Shown here: piece after piece, positions 35,381 to 43,860 of the stretch
Numbering within the stretch: the stretch's first letter is position 1
Layout of the letters: each line of letters begins with the position of its first letter
Assembly: GCF_025150085.1 (NCBI RefSeq)
Contig: NZ_CP102280.1
Span: 883,001-947,000, forward strand
Direction: 5' to 3'
Length of the DNA: 64,000 bases
Source: Dorea longicatena
GTDB lineage: Bacteria > Bacillota > Clostridia > Lachnospirales > Lachnospiraceae
Notes under the pieces: model-generated
What the model was told of the DNA's origin: nothing
The model's database searches: none
Seen by the model: the letters and a program-made list of their open reading frames with translations, nothing else
Made by a program: the position numbers and the translations under genes

Positions 35381-36817
35381 ATGTTAGTAAAAGTAAGTGT
35401 TGAAAATTTTAAATCTTTTGATAAAGCAGCAGAGCTGACAATGATTTCCTCAAATAAAATACGAACAAATGCAAATCACAGGTTAAAGATAAAAAGTACC
35501 CAGTTATTAAAATATGCAGTAGTTTATGGAGCAAATGCATCTGGAAAGACCAATCTGGCATTGTTCTTTAAATTTTTTAAAGATAGTGTCTGCAATGGTA
35601 TTCCGATAGAAGCTACACAGATGTTTTGTAAGAATCGGAAGGAGAATAAGGAACGAGAAAGTAGTTTTGAAATTCAGATTACTGTAGGTGACAAATTTTA
35701 TGCCTATGGTTTTTCCGCAGTTTTAAGCAGACGAAAAGTAACCGGAGAATGGTTATATGAATTATATCAGAATGGTTCAGCAAAATGTCTCTTTGAACGA
35801 GAAGGAAGCAAACGTCCGGTGTTAAATGATGGCATTACGCTGACAAACACAGAAAAAAATAAATTTGAAACCTATGCAGATGATTTTGAAGGAAATGAAA
35901 CATCTTTGTTCCTGACAGAAATGAATCGCGGGAAAAAATATAGCACACGATCTAAATTATTGTTCTTCCGGGATGTATATGACTGGATTCAGAATCATAT
36001 TTCAATCATTACACCGGATACGCCATTGATTGATCTGGAATATTATTATGATGATAATTCGCTGAAGCTGATTAACAAATTAATCAAAACATTTGATACG
36101 GGTATCAGCCAGGTGAAAATAGAAGAAATTACATTGGATGAGTTATCAAATGCATTGCCAAAATCAGTATTTGATAAGATGATGCAGCATGTAAAAAATA
36201 GAATGGAAGAGCAGGAAGAACCATCATTCAGAATGACGATGAGGTCGAAGGAAACTTTCTTTAATATCGAAGTGGAAGGACATTCTGAACCGAAGGTCAC
36301 AACAATCCGGTTGCATCATAATAAGTCATTTTATGAGTTCGGTTTTGATGAAGAGTCTGATGGAACAAGAAGATTATTCGATTTGATGGATATGCTGTTG
36401 AATAAACGAGAAGATGTTCTTTATGTTGTGGATGAATTGGAGAGAAGCTTACATCCGAAGCTGACAGAACGATTTTTGCAATTGTTTATGCAGCTACATG
36501 ATGAGCAGCGTATGCAGCTATTGTTCACTACACATGAATCATCCATTATGGATCAGGCTATTTTTAGAAGGGATGAAATCTGGTTTGTAGAACGTAATGC
36601 AGAAAATGCAAGCTCTATTTATTCCTTAGATCGTTTCAAGGAGAGGTATGATAAAGTGTTGAGCAAGGCATATCTGGAAGGAAGATATGGTGCGATACCG
36701 GTATTTTCAACATTCGATTTTGCGCGAGCAACGAGTCAGACGGATGTGCTTGCACAGACACCTGACGACTGCCGCGACAGTGCAGAAAGTATTTCTGTAC
36801 CGAGAGAGGAGGAGTAG
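35381..36817 (+). CDS. SMC/ABC-type AAA ATPase (candidate defence sensor)
   Basis: A 478-residue ATPase of the AAA_15/OLD-RloA-like group. Walker A is GANASGKT (residues 50-57), Walker B is LYVVDELERSLHP (Asp351, Glu352) and the switch is TTHES. The ABC signature region is near FGFDEESDGTRRLFDL. There is no nuclease or Toprim domain after the ATPase; a 50-residue tail ends in EEE. Start ATG 35381 follows GGTGGAGGTG. Two bases separate its stop from the channel-like gene, so they are one operon under the consensus promoter. In known defence systems such ATPases sense infection and release an effector; this role is inferred. Confidence 0.85.
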   Translation: MLVKVSVENFKSFDKAAELTMISSNKIRTNANHRLKIKSTQLLKYAVVYGANASGKTNLALFFKFFKDSVCNGIPIEATQMFCKNRKENKERESSFEIQITVGDKFYAYGFSAVLSRRKVTGEWLYELYQNGSAKCLFEREGSKRPVLNDGITLTNTEKNKFETYADDFEGNETSLFLTEMNRGKKYSTRSKLLFFRDVYDWIQNHISIITPDTPLIDLEYYYDDNSLKLINKLIKTFDTGISQVKIEEITLDELSNALPKSVFDKMMQHVKNRMEEQEEPSFRMTMRSKETFFNIEVEGHSEPKVTTIRLHHNKSFYEFGFDEESDGTRRLFDLMDMLLNKREDVLYVVDELERSLHPKLTERFLQLFMQLHDEQRMQLLFTTHESSIMDQAIFRRDEIWFVERNAENASSIYSLDRFKERYDKVLSKAYLEGRYGAIPVFSTFDFARATSQTDVLAQTPDDCRDSAESISVPREEE

Positions 36818-36819
36818 CC

Positions 36820-37881
36820 TTGGCTCCAGTAAGAAGTTATACGAATTGGAATAAAAGAACTACAGATGAAAAAACACAGGCAGAGGACTATAAATTTCAA
36901 AAAGAAAACAACGAAAAAAGGTACGGAGATAGAAAATTAAAGTTTCCCAAATGGATAAATGCATTTGTAATAAATCAGATTATACAGATATTTCTGGGTA
37001 TAATGATAGCACTATTAATAGTGTTTTTTCCAGTGAAGTTTACTAATTCTAAAGCAATACAAGTTATGATAGTAGGTATTAAGATAATTGTTATGTCTAT
37101 AATGATGATTAAGAAAATTAGAACAGAGCCACTGGCTTCACTTTCTATTATTAGCCTTGTTGGTTTTGGAATTTGGCTTTGGTCACTTACTATTTCTCAG
37201 AAAACGTTATTGAAGATGGTGACAGGAACGGCGTGGGAATTTCAGTATATATTTTTTATGTTTATATGTTGTATGGTAGCTATATGGGTATGGCTGTCAT
37301 TATGGGGAGTGAAAAAATACAGTAATAAGAAAAAAAGAGAGAAAATAAAATTTGTAATATGTGTATGTTTAGAATATGTAATTATAGTGGGGGTTGTAAT
37401 TAGTGTATATGCTAATTTGTATGTGGCATATCATAATAACGTATATTTTGCGTTTCAAATGAATTTACTTGAAATACAAGGTGAAAATGTCTCTTTACAT
37501 AGAAAGAAAATAGAGAAAAAAATTGATGGAAAAACGTGGAGTGTGAATGGGAATTATGATGAACAAGATAAAGAAAAATTGTGTCCGTTAGACATTATGA
37601 TACAAGATGAAAACGGAAAAAAAGGCATTATAGAACCAGATTTAAATATTGCTTTAAATGAAGATAATATGGGTAGTGCCAATAATGAAAAATATATTTA
37701 TTTTAGTTTTGTGTCTTTCTTTTCGTCGGGATATGGAGATATTTATCCTATTTCATCTATTACGAGAAACTGGGCAGTGCAAGAAATGATAATATCACAT
37801 ATGATTATGGTGGTGTTGATTCCGATATTGCTTACAAGTGTGCAAGAATTCATACAAAAACAAGAACCAGAAGTAAAATGA
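36820..37881 (+). CDS. Membrane protein with K+-channel-type pore (candidate effector)
   Basis: A 353-residue membrane protein. Predicted helices lie at about 46-71, 79-98, 105-125, 141-162 and 177-203. A soluble insert follows (about 205-285), then a pore loop with the selectivity-filter sequence SSGYGDIYP (Gly304-Tyr305-Gly306-Asp307) and a last helix at about 319-343. The final part resembles Ion_trans_2 potassium channels (TxGYGD). The start is TTG 36820 with GAGGAGG six bases upstream, directly after the ATPase stop. Pore opening on infection would collapse membrane potential, a common abortive-infection effect; that is a hypothesis from gene pairing. Confidence 0.82.
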   Translation: MAPVRSYTNWNKRTTDEKTQAEDYKFQKENNEKRYGDRKLKFPKWINAFVINQIIQIFLGIMIALLIVFFPVKFTNSKAIQVMIVGIKIIVMSIMMIKKIRTEPLASLSIISLVGFGIWLWSLTISQKTLLKMVTGTAWEFQYIFFMFICCMVAIWVWLSLWGVKKYSNKKKREKIKFVICVCLEYVIIVGVVISVYANLYVAYHNNVYFAFQMNLLEIQGENVSLHRKKIEKKIDGKTWSVNGNYDEQDKEKLCPLDIMIQDENGKKGIIEPDLNIALNEDNMGSANNEKYIYFSFVSFFSSGYGDIYPISSITRNWAVQEMIISHMIMVVLIPILLTSVQEFIQKQEPEVK

Positions 37882-37905
37882 GAAATAAAAATTGAAACCA
37901 TGTCA

Positions 37906-37936
37906 CAACATGCCGTAATTTTTTTACGGCATGTTG
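37906..37936 (+). terminator. Strong hairpin after the channel gene
   Basis: CAACATGCCGTAA (37906-37918) and TTACGGCATGTTG (37924-37936) form a perfect 13-bp stem with a T5 loop. The following TTGCG is not a proper T tract, so termination may be partial. Confidence 0.7.
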
Positions 37937-37965
37937 TTGCGAACAGAGTGAAAATTGGTTATACT
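37937..37965 (+). promoter_or_regulatory. Probable promoter of the second ATPase gene
   Basis: TTGCGA (37937-37942), 17 bases, TATACT (37960-37965). The -35 box touches the foot of the upstream hairpin. It is about 50 bases upstream of the ATPase start. Confidence 0.5.
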
Positions 37966-38015
37966 GTAAGCATAGAATTATACATTAATAATTTTTTGAG
38001 AGGATGGTATAAGAT

Positions 38016-39167
38016 ATGCTAAAAAAATTCACGTTAAAGAATTACAAAAATTTTAAAGATGAAATTACGATAGATTTTGAAAATATTGCAGGTTATCAGT
38101 TTAATACAGATTGTCTTTCAGATGGTATCATCGGCAAAATGTTGATTTATGGACGTAATGCGACTGGTAAGACGAACCTTGGAAGAGCAATTCTTGATAT
38201 TGGTTCAACAATGTTTGGCGGAACAAGATATGCGAGTAATGGAATTTTACTCAACGCAGATTCCAAAGAAGATGCAGCAATGTTTCAATATGAATTCAGA
38301 TTTGAAGATACAGAATTAAGTTACAAATATTCGAGATTATCAAATCAGGAATTACGTGAAGAAGAATTATCTGTAAATGGAAAAAGCATTTTTAAATGTA
38401 ATTTTGGTTTGCGAGAATACAATTTTGATAATTTAGATTATATTGATGCAGAAACTGCCAATATAGATCGTTATTTACAATCTTTGGAAGTTGGAGAAGA
38501 TGATGAGATCAGCGAACCCAAACTTCCATTTTTGAGATGGCTGATCAGTAATGTGGCTTTGAAAAATGATTCAGCTCTTATCCGGTTATCGAATTATGTT
38601 AGAAGAATGATGATGATTACAGTAGGAAATGGGATGCAGTATCGCTTTGGAAGAATGAATCAAAGTTTTTATGAGAGTCTGGAAAATCCGGAACATCTGA
38701 AGAATTTTGAAGATTTTTTAAATGCAATGGGTATAGAATGTAAATTGGTATTAAAAAAATTACCAGACGGACAAAGAGAACTGTATTTTTCACATGAACA
38801 ATTAGTTCCATTTTATGAAAATGCATCAAGTGGTACATTGGCATTAGCAGAGTTATATCGGAGACTGGTTCCGAAAGTATGGGATGCGTCTTTGATCTAT
38901 TTAGATGAATTTGATGCGTTTTACCATTATGAAATGGCAGAAAATGTGATTCGTTTCTTTAAACAGAAGTATCCAAAATGCCAAATGATTATGACATCGC
39001 ATAATACGAACTTGATGACAAATAGAATTATGAGACCGGATTGCCTGTTTATTTTATCAAGAAAGGGAACATTAACAGCTCTTTGTAATGCGACTCAACG
39101 GGAGCTGAGAGAAGGTCACAATCTTGAAAAGATGTATATTAGTGGGGAGTTTGAAAAATATGAATAA
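38016..39167 (+). CDS. AAA-family ATPase of a two-gene defence-like pair
   Basis: A 383-residue SMC/ABC-type ATPase. Walker A is GRNATGKT (residues 46-53), Walker B is LIYLDEFDAFYHYE and the switch is TSHNT. The segment ENASSGTLALAELYRR matches the ABC signature position. It is shorter than the first ATPase of this block and not closely similar. ATG 38016 follows GAGAGGATGG. Its stop overlaps the start of the Toprim-like gene by 8 bases, so the products are made together. The ATPase plus Toprim-nuclease layout resembles PARIS (AriA/AriB) and split OLD systems. Exact family membership needs a profile search. Confidence 0.85.
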   Translation: MLKKFTLKNYKNFKDEITIDFENIAGYQFNTDCLSDGIIGKMLIYGRNATGKTNLGRAILDIGSTMFGGTRYASNGILLNADSKEDAAMFQYEFRFEDTELSYKYSRLSNQELREEELSVNGKSIFKCNFGLREYNFDNLDYIDAETANIDRYLQSLEVGEDDEISEPKLPFLRWLISNVALKNDSALIRLSNYVRRMMMITVGNGMQYRFGRMNQSFYESLENPEHLKNFEDFLNAMGIECKLVLKKLPDGQRELYFSHEQLVPFYENASSGTLALAELYRRLVPKVWDASLIYLDEFDAFYHYEMAENVIRFFKQKYPKCQMIMTSHNTNLMTNRIMRPDCLFILSRKGTLTALCNATQRELREGHNLEKMYISGEFEKYE

Positions 39168-40185
39168 TTACGCAGTAGAGACAAGGCGGCGTAGCCGGAG
39201 CTTACTGGTTGTAGAAGGAAAACATGAAAAGGATGAATTATTTTGGCTTATTTTCAAATGTTTTCCAGAAATGAATATTGATATAGATGATGTATGGATT
39301 TACGGTACGAACATTTATAAGTTATATGAGGATATTGTAAAAGAATACGGAAATGATTGGGCAAAAGATGAAATGGATGTTGATTTACCGTTTGTAATCA
39401 GTAAAAAGGAACATCCGGAGACAATCTATTATAGAAATGATTTTACCAATATTATTCTTGTATTTGATTATGAACGGCATGATCCGGCATTTTCTGAAGA
39501 AAAGATTTTAGAAATGCAGCATTGCTTTGAGGACTCGACTGATATGGGAAAATTGTACCTGAATTATCCAATGATTGAATCATATTTGCATTTAAAATCT
39601 ATACCAGATGAAGAGTATATAAATCGGAAAATTCCGGTATCATTGCAGCCGGGAGATAAATATAAAGGGTTGGTAAAGTCAGAAAGTATTATTGAAAAGG
39701 CGGTTGAGTTGCCACATAGAATTGATGATTTACTTGCAGGAGATAGATATCGGGTAAGTGATGTTGAAAAAAGAAATGGATGTTGTGATGCAATATTGAA
39801 AATTTCTACGAATGAGTTAGAGAAAAAATTGGAAGAAATATTGTGTATTGTAGGAGATGAGAAGAAGGAAAAAACATTAAAATATCAATTAAAAGATTGG
39901 ATTACAAAAATCGGATATACATGTGAGAATCGGACATATTGGGAGTATATGAGAAGAGTTTTACAAGAGATTGTATGTCATAATATTCGCAAGGCAGCTA
40001 GAATTCAAAAGGAAGATGCAAATGAAAATGATGTTAGAAAGCAATTTGAACAGATAGATTTATCTGAGATACTAAATGTTCAAAATGAAGTCAGCAGAAA
40101 TTTTGAAAAAGGATTTATATGGGTATTGAGTACATGTGTATTATTGATTCCAGATTATAATTTCCAATTGATTAATAAAAGATAA
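39160..40185 (+). CDS. Toprim-like putative nuclease partner
   Basis: A 341-residue protein starting at ATG 39160, which overlaps the upstream stop and has GGGGAG upstream. The frame is open to a TTG at 39124. The N-terminal third has the Toprim-type pattern: LLVVEGKHEKDELF with Glu19, a core helix, then IILVFDYERHD (Asp103, Glu105, Asp108) and LYLNYPMIESYLHL. These match the acidic metal-binding layout of OLD and DUF4435-type nucleases. The C-terminal part is helical and unrecognised. With the ATPase it may form a nuclease that is released or activated on phage infection, as in PARIS; this is inference. Confidence 0.72.
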   Translation: MNNYAVETRRRSRSLLVVEGKHEKDELFWLIFKCFPEMNIDIDDVWIYGTNIYKLYEDIVKEYGNDWAKDEMDVDLPFVISKKEHPETIYYRNDFTNIILVFDYERHDPAFSEEKILEMQHCFEDSTDMGKLYLNYPMIESYLHLKSIPDEEYINRKIPVSLQPGDKYKGLVKSESIIEKAVELPHRIDDLLAGDRYRVSDVEKRNGCCDAILKISTNELEKKLEEILCIVGDEKKEKTLKYQLKDWITKIGYTCENRTYWEYMRRVLQEIVCHNIRKAARIQKEDANENDVRKQFEQIDLSEILNVQNEVSRNFEKGFIWVLSTCVLLIPDYNFQLINKR

Positions 40186-40229
40186 TTTGTTGGATCAAGG
40201 CATGAAAAATAAAGGAGAAATTTAACTAT

Positions 40230-42134
40230 ATGTATTGTGATGAAATAGAGCAAGTTATAAAAGAATATTTGGATAATCCTAAATCTGAGTATGCTGTTAT
40301 GATAGATGGAGAATGGGGAGTTGGTAAAACTTATTTTTTAACCCATTCTTTGATGAATATAATGGAAACAATTGATAATGGTAAGTCAAAAAGAAGAAAA
40401 TATGCATATGTTTCATTGTATGGAATTAAATCGGCAGAAGAAGTTTCAAGAGAGATAATATTTCAATATTTTGGAAGAAAAGGTAAGAAAAAGTTGGAAA
40501 CTGCAGATACGGTTATGACGACAGCGAGTAATATTCTTACAGCATCATTGGGAGCTATAAACATTGATTTATCTAAAATAAAAGAAACAATTTCAAAAAT
40601 AGATATAAACAATTGGATAATTTGCTTTGATGATTTGGAAAGATGTTATTTGTCTATTAATGAAATATTGGGTTATATAAATCGTCTGGTTGAGCATAAT
40701 AATTGTAAGGTTGTTATCTTAGCGAATGAAAAAGAAATTGGAAAAATTAATTTGAATCAAAGATTAGAAAATAAATATCAAGTTGTTATGTCTGGAAGAA
40801 AATTGAATCTGGAAAATGAATCTAACGAAGATGAAAACTTGGATATTAAAAAATTACAAAGTGTAACGAAGATGCTTTTTAATGAAGATATATTGTATAA
40901 GTCAATAAGAGAAAAAGTAATTGGTTTAACAATAAAATTTGAACCACAGATGGATAGAGTATATGATTCAATAATAAATGAATATAATGCAGATACACAA
41001 TTTAAACAATATTTAAACGATAATAAAACATTAATATTGCATCATTTTAAGAAATCAAAATGTTGTAATTTGAGAACACTTAATTTTATATTAGAAACAG
41101 TTCGAAAAGTTTATAGAGAAATGATTTCGAAAAGTTTTAATACAGTTAAGTATTTCAATAAAATTATGAATGAGTTTTTAGAATATATTGTTTTGTTTGC
41201 TATTTATTATCGTAATGGTGGTTCTGTAAAAGATCTTGAACTGACGACTGAAATAGGGTATGTACATTTAGGAAATGGTATTTTTAATCGCATAAGAGGG
41301 TTCAAGTTTCTAGAAAAATATTGTACAACCTTAAGTTTTTCCGAAGGAGAGTTTGTGGATGTTGTAGACCAGTTGCGAATAGAGTATGCTGAGAAAGAGG
41401 CTCAATATGATAGTTCAAAAAGAGGAGAAGCATATGGAAAACTAAGAAACTGGTGGGAGAAAGAAGATGACGAGGTAAATTTTTTAGTAAAAGAATTAAA
41501 GGAAGAAATTAAGCAAAATAAATATTTATTTTATGAGTATCAGGGAATTATAGGACAATTAATGGTTTTGCAATACTGGAAACATGATGTTGGCAATATT
41601 GATGATTTCATAAATATAATGAATCGGAATATAGAGAATTCGAAAGAAGTGGTTGATGTTGAAAGGCATAGTTTTTCATTTGAAAAAAATCCTGAATTAC
41701 GGAAAGAATATGATAAATATATAGATCAATTAAAATTTCAAGCTAAAAAAAAGAATCAAACCATAAAGGCAGGAGAAATATCAGAAATATTAAAATCAGA
41801 TAATGGAATTGAAAAATTAGCAGATTATTGTGAGGAACATTATAACGATTTTATAATGAGATATGGTTTTATTGATTTGTTGGATATAGATATTTTAATT
41901 GATAAAATGAAAAAAGCTTCTGTAATGGAGTTACGTCTTATAATAGATATTTTTAAAACAGTATATGGTGCTAAAAACATAAACGATTTTTTTACAAATG
42001 ATAAGGAAATAATTTGTACATTTAAAAGAAAAGTAGAGGAAATGCAGGTAAATGGGATAAACAAAGATTTAGCTAAGCATGCATTAGTTGATTATTTAAA
42101 AGATATAATTGAACGCTTAGGTGATATTCAATAA
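40230..42134 (+). CDS. KAP-type P-loop NTPase
   Basis: A 634-residue AT-rich protein. Walker A is GEWGVGKT (residues 27-34) and Walker B is IICFDDLERC, followed by a sensor region KVVILANEKEI. This layout fits the KAP/STAND-like P-loop group often seen in defence islands. No membrane segment splits the ATPase as in classic KAP proteins, and the C-terminal 400 residues are helical with no domain I know. ATG 40230 has AAGGAGAAATT upstream. It is the last gene of cargo block 2, 44 bases after the Toprim-like gene, followed by a terminator. It could belong with that pair or be a separate system. Confidence 0.75.
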   Translation: MYCDEIEQVIKEYLDNPKSEYAVMIDGEWGVGKTYFLTHSLMNIMETIDNGKSKRRKYAYVSLYGIKSAEEVSREIIFQYFGRKGKKKLETADTVMTTASNILTASLGAINIDLSKIKETISKIDINNWIICFDDLERCYLSINEILGYINRLVEHNNCKVVILANEKEIGKINLNQRLENKYQVVMSGRKLNLENESNEDENLDIKKLQSVTKMLFNEDILYKSIREKVIGLTIKFEPQMDRVYDSIINEYNADTQFKQYLNDNKTLILHHFKKSKCCNLRTLNFILETVRKVYREMISKSFNTVKYFNKIMNEFLEYIVLFAIYYRNGGSVKDLELTTEIGYVHLGNGIFNRIRGFKFLEKYCTTLSFSEGEFVDVVDQLRIEYAEKEAQYDSSKRGEAYGKLRNWWEKEDDEVNFLVKELKEEIKQNKYLFYEYQGIIGQLMVLQYWKHDVGNIDDFINIMNRNIENSKEVVDVERHSFSFEKNPELRKEYDKYIDQLKFQAKKKNQTIKAGEISEILKSDNGIEKLADYCEEHYNDFIMRYGFIDLLDIDILIDKMKKASVMELRLIIDIFKTVYGAKNINDFFTNDKEIICTFKRKVEEMQVNGINKDLAKHALVDYLKDIIERLGDIQ

Positions 42135-42148
42135 TTTTATATATTTAC

Positions 42149-42191
42149 ATAGCCAGATGGTTCCAAAACAAGGGATCACCTGGCTATTTTC
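42149..42191 (+). terminator. Hairpin terminator ending cargo block 2
   Basis: ATAGCCAGATGGTTCC (42149-42164) and GGGATCACCTGGCTAT (42172-42187) pair over 16 positions with one mismatch and two G-T pairs, followed by TTTT. It resembles the terminator before parA, sharing ACATAGCC at the stem foot. Confidence 0.75.
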
Positions 42192-42248
42192 ATGCCCGGA
42201 TATTATCCAAAATAATATCAATCTAAGGCAGGAAAGGAGATGAAAATT

Positions 42249-43241
42249 ATGCCATATATACCACCATCAGTTGTGCAAGAGGTCAAGCGGATGGACTTGC
42301 TCACATACCTGAAAAATTATGAACCATACGAATTGGTTCACTTTTCTGGTAACACCTACACTACCAGAACACACGATAGTTTGAAAATATCAAATGGGAA
42401 ATGGATGTGGTGGAGTCAGAGAACCGGTGGCAGATCAGCACTGGATTATCTGATCAAAGTAAGAGGATACAGTTTTTTAGAGGCGGTTGAATTGCTTGCA
42501 GAACGGGCAAATATTCAGCCGTCTCTTTCTGTATCTGAGAATGTTCCGATGGAGAAACAGTTACTGTTGCCAAAGAAGAATCAAGATGATCAGAAAGTGA
42601 TTGCGTATCTTTCAGGACGTGGGATTGATAAGGAAATCATTCAGTTTTGTTTAGAGTCCGGAAGAGTTTATGAAAGTGCATTTCATCACAACGCGGTGTT
42701 TGTAGGGATGGATGAGAAAGATAATCCGAAATATGCAGCCATTAGGGGAATCGGAACCAGTTTTATCGGAGAAGCAAATGGAAGTGATAAGAACTATTCT
42801 TTTTCCATTTTCACAGAAAAATCATGTGATACGGTACATCTATTTGAGTCAGCCATTGATTTGTTATCTTATGCGACAGTGTTGAAATTGGATGGGAAGG
42901 AGTGGAGAATAGAACATTTATTGTCACTGGCAGGTGTCTATCAGCCAGCAAAAGAAATTGAAAAAAGTAAAGTCCCTGCAGCGTTGGAAAGAGCGCTAAA
43001 AATGCATCCAGAGGTGAAGTCAATCGTTCTGCATTTGGACAATGATCGTATTGGAAGACTTGCCACAAAAGCAATTTCTGCAGTGCTTCCAAAGCAATAT
43101 CAGGTAAAAGATGTACCGCCAAAACAAGGAAAAGATTACAACGATCTGCTCTGCATCAAGTTAAATCTGGCAATTACAAAGCGAGAAAAAAGCACGAAAA
43201 AGAGTATGTCTGGTCATGAAAATATGAGAGATAGAAGGTGA
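42249..43241 (+). CDS. DUF3991 and Toprim domain protein (primase-like)
   Basis: A 330-residue ICE backbone protein. The N-terminal DUF3991-type segment has YTTRTHDSLKISNGKWMWWS and GGRSALDYLIKVRGYSF, resembling a primase zinc/DNA-binding module without clear cysteines. The C-terminal Toprim shows HLFESAIDLLSYA (Glu) and SIVLHLDNDRIGR (Asp-x-Asp). It may act in priming or processing of transferred single-stranded DNA. I choose ATG 42249: the earlier ATG 42240 directly abuts the GGAAAGGAG ribosome site and leaves no spacing. It begins the transfer half of the element after cargo block 2. Confidence 0.88.
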   Translation: MPYIPPSVVQEVKRMDLLTYLKNYEPYELVHFSGNTYTTRTHDSLKISNGKWMWWSQRTGGRSALDYLIKVRGYSFLEAVELLAERANIQPSLSVSENVPMEKQLLLPKKNQDDQKVIAYLSGRGIDKEIIQFCLESGRVYESAFHHNAVFVGMDEKDNPKYAAIRGIGTSFIGEANGSDKNYSFSIFTEKSCDTVHLFESAIDLLSYATVLKLDGKEWRIEHLLSLAGVYQPAKEIEKSKVPAALERALKMHPEVKSIVLHLDNDRIGRLATKAISAVLPKQYQVKDVPPKQGKDYNDLLCIKLNLAITKREKSTKKSMSGHENMRDRR

Positions 43242-43249
43242 AAAAGAAC

Positions 43250-43561
43250 ATGAAAATTGCAAAATATGAGCTGAAGGTCGTGCATAAGAAAAAGCTGATT
43301 TTGACGATGGAAGACGATGTGGACAGTGAAGAACTGTTGAAGATTTTTCTGAAAACACAGTTGAAAGAAGAAAAAGAACAGAGTGAATTACTTGGAATTA
43401 TTGCTGAGAAAGTGTCAGAAGAAAGCTGTACAGAGCAGTGTGAAAGTTGTCAAAAGTATTGTCCGGCAAGTGAAGAATGTATGGCAACTGATGAAAATGT
43501 ACGATGCACAAAGTGTGAATACTTGTGTGAAGCTTGCGGGATTTGTGAACTGAAAAAATAA
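43250..43561 (+). CDS. Small cysteine-rich ICE protein
   Basis: A 103-residue protein from ATG 43250 with AAGGTGA upstream; a GTG at 43238 overlapping the previous stop is an alternative. The N-terminal half is charged and helical. The C-terminal 40 residues hold ten cysteines (CTEQCESCQKYC, CTKCEYLCEACGIC), probably a metal-binding knuckle. No family recalled with confidence. It follows the DUF3991 gene with no real gap and ends at an inverted-repeat region. Confidence 0.7.
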   Translation: MKIAKYELKVVHKKKLILTMEDDVDSEELLKIFLKTQLKEEKEQSELLGIIAEKVSEESCTEQCESCQKYCPASEECMATDENVRCTKCEYLCEACGICELKK

Positions 43562-43740
43562 AAAAAGCAAGTGCTTTTTCGGCAAGTAAATCTTCTGATA
43601 CCCGGAACAGTGAGACGGGTGCAGAAGAATACACAATACCAGCAAGCAACGCCTTTGGATTACCACACAGTTTTCCTGTCTGGCAGTCCGGCGGCAGCTT
43701 GTCAGGGAGAATCCCTGAAACCCTCAGAAAATGAAAAAGG
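43562..43740. other. Inverted-repeat-rich intergenic region (candidate oriT)
   Basis: Three hairpins in 180 bases. The first is AAAAAGCA-AG-TGCTTTTT near 43563-43580 (terminator-like). The second has outer arms CTTCTG and CAGAAG with inner ACCCG and CGGGT at about 43593-43628. The third is TCAGGGA-GAA-TCCCTGA at 43702-43718. No gene is supported. The region lies about 1.2 kb upstream of mobC and the relaxase gene, so it could contain the transfer origin; a nick site cannot be assigned by eye. Confidence 0.4.
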
Positions 43741-43751
43741 AGAAAGTAACA

Positions 43752-43838
43752 ATGTTGAAGTTTATTTGTGGAGTATTAGTAGGTGGCATTATAGGAGTAG
43801 TGTTGATGTGCCTGTTACAGATTAACAAGATTCAGTAG
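43752..43838 (+). CDS. DUF3789-like small membrane protein
   Basis: A 28-residue peptide, MLKFICGVLVGGIIGVVLMC then LLQINKIQ, i.e. one transmembrane helix with a short tail. It has AAAAAGGAG upstream of ATG 43752. The sequence matches my memory of the DUF3789 micro-protein found at this position in Tn1549-like elements. Role unknown. It would be missed by gene callers with a length cut-off. Confidence 0.75.
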   Translation: MLKFICGVLVGGIIGVVLMCLLQINKIQ

Positions 43839-43860
43839 ACAAAAAGAAAGGAGATACAAG

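Noticed and set aside
43571..43825. 84-codon + strand frame across the inverted-repeat region
   Set aside because: It runs through three hairpins and the DUF3789-like micro-gene in another frame, has no ribosome site, and its composition is not protein-like.
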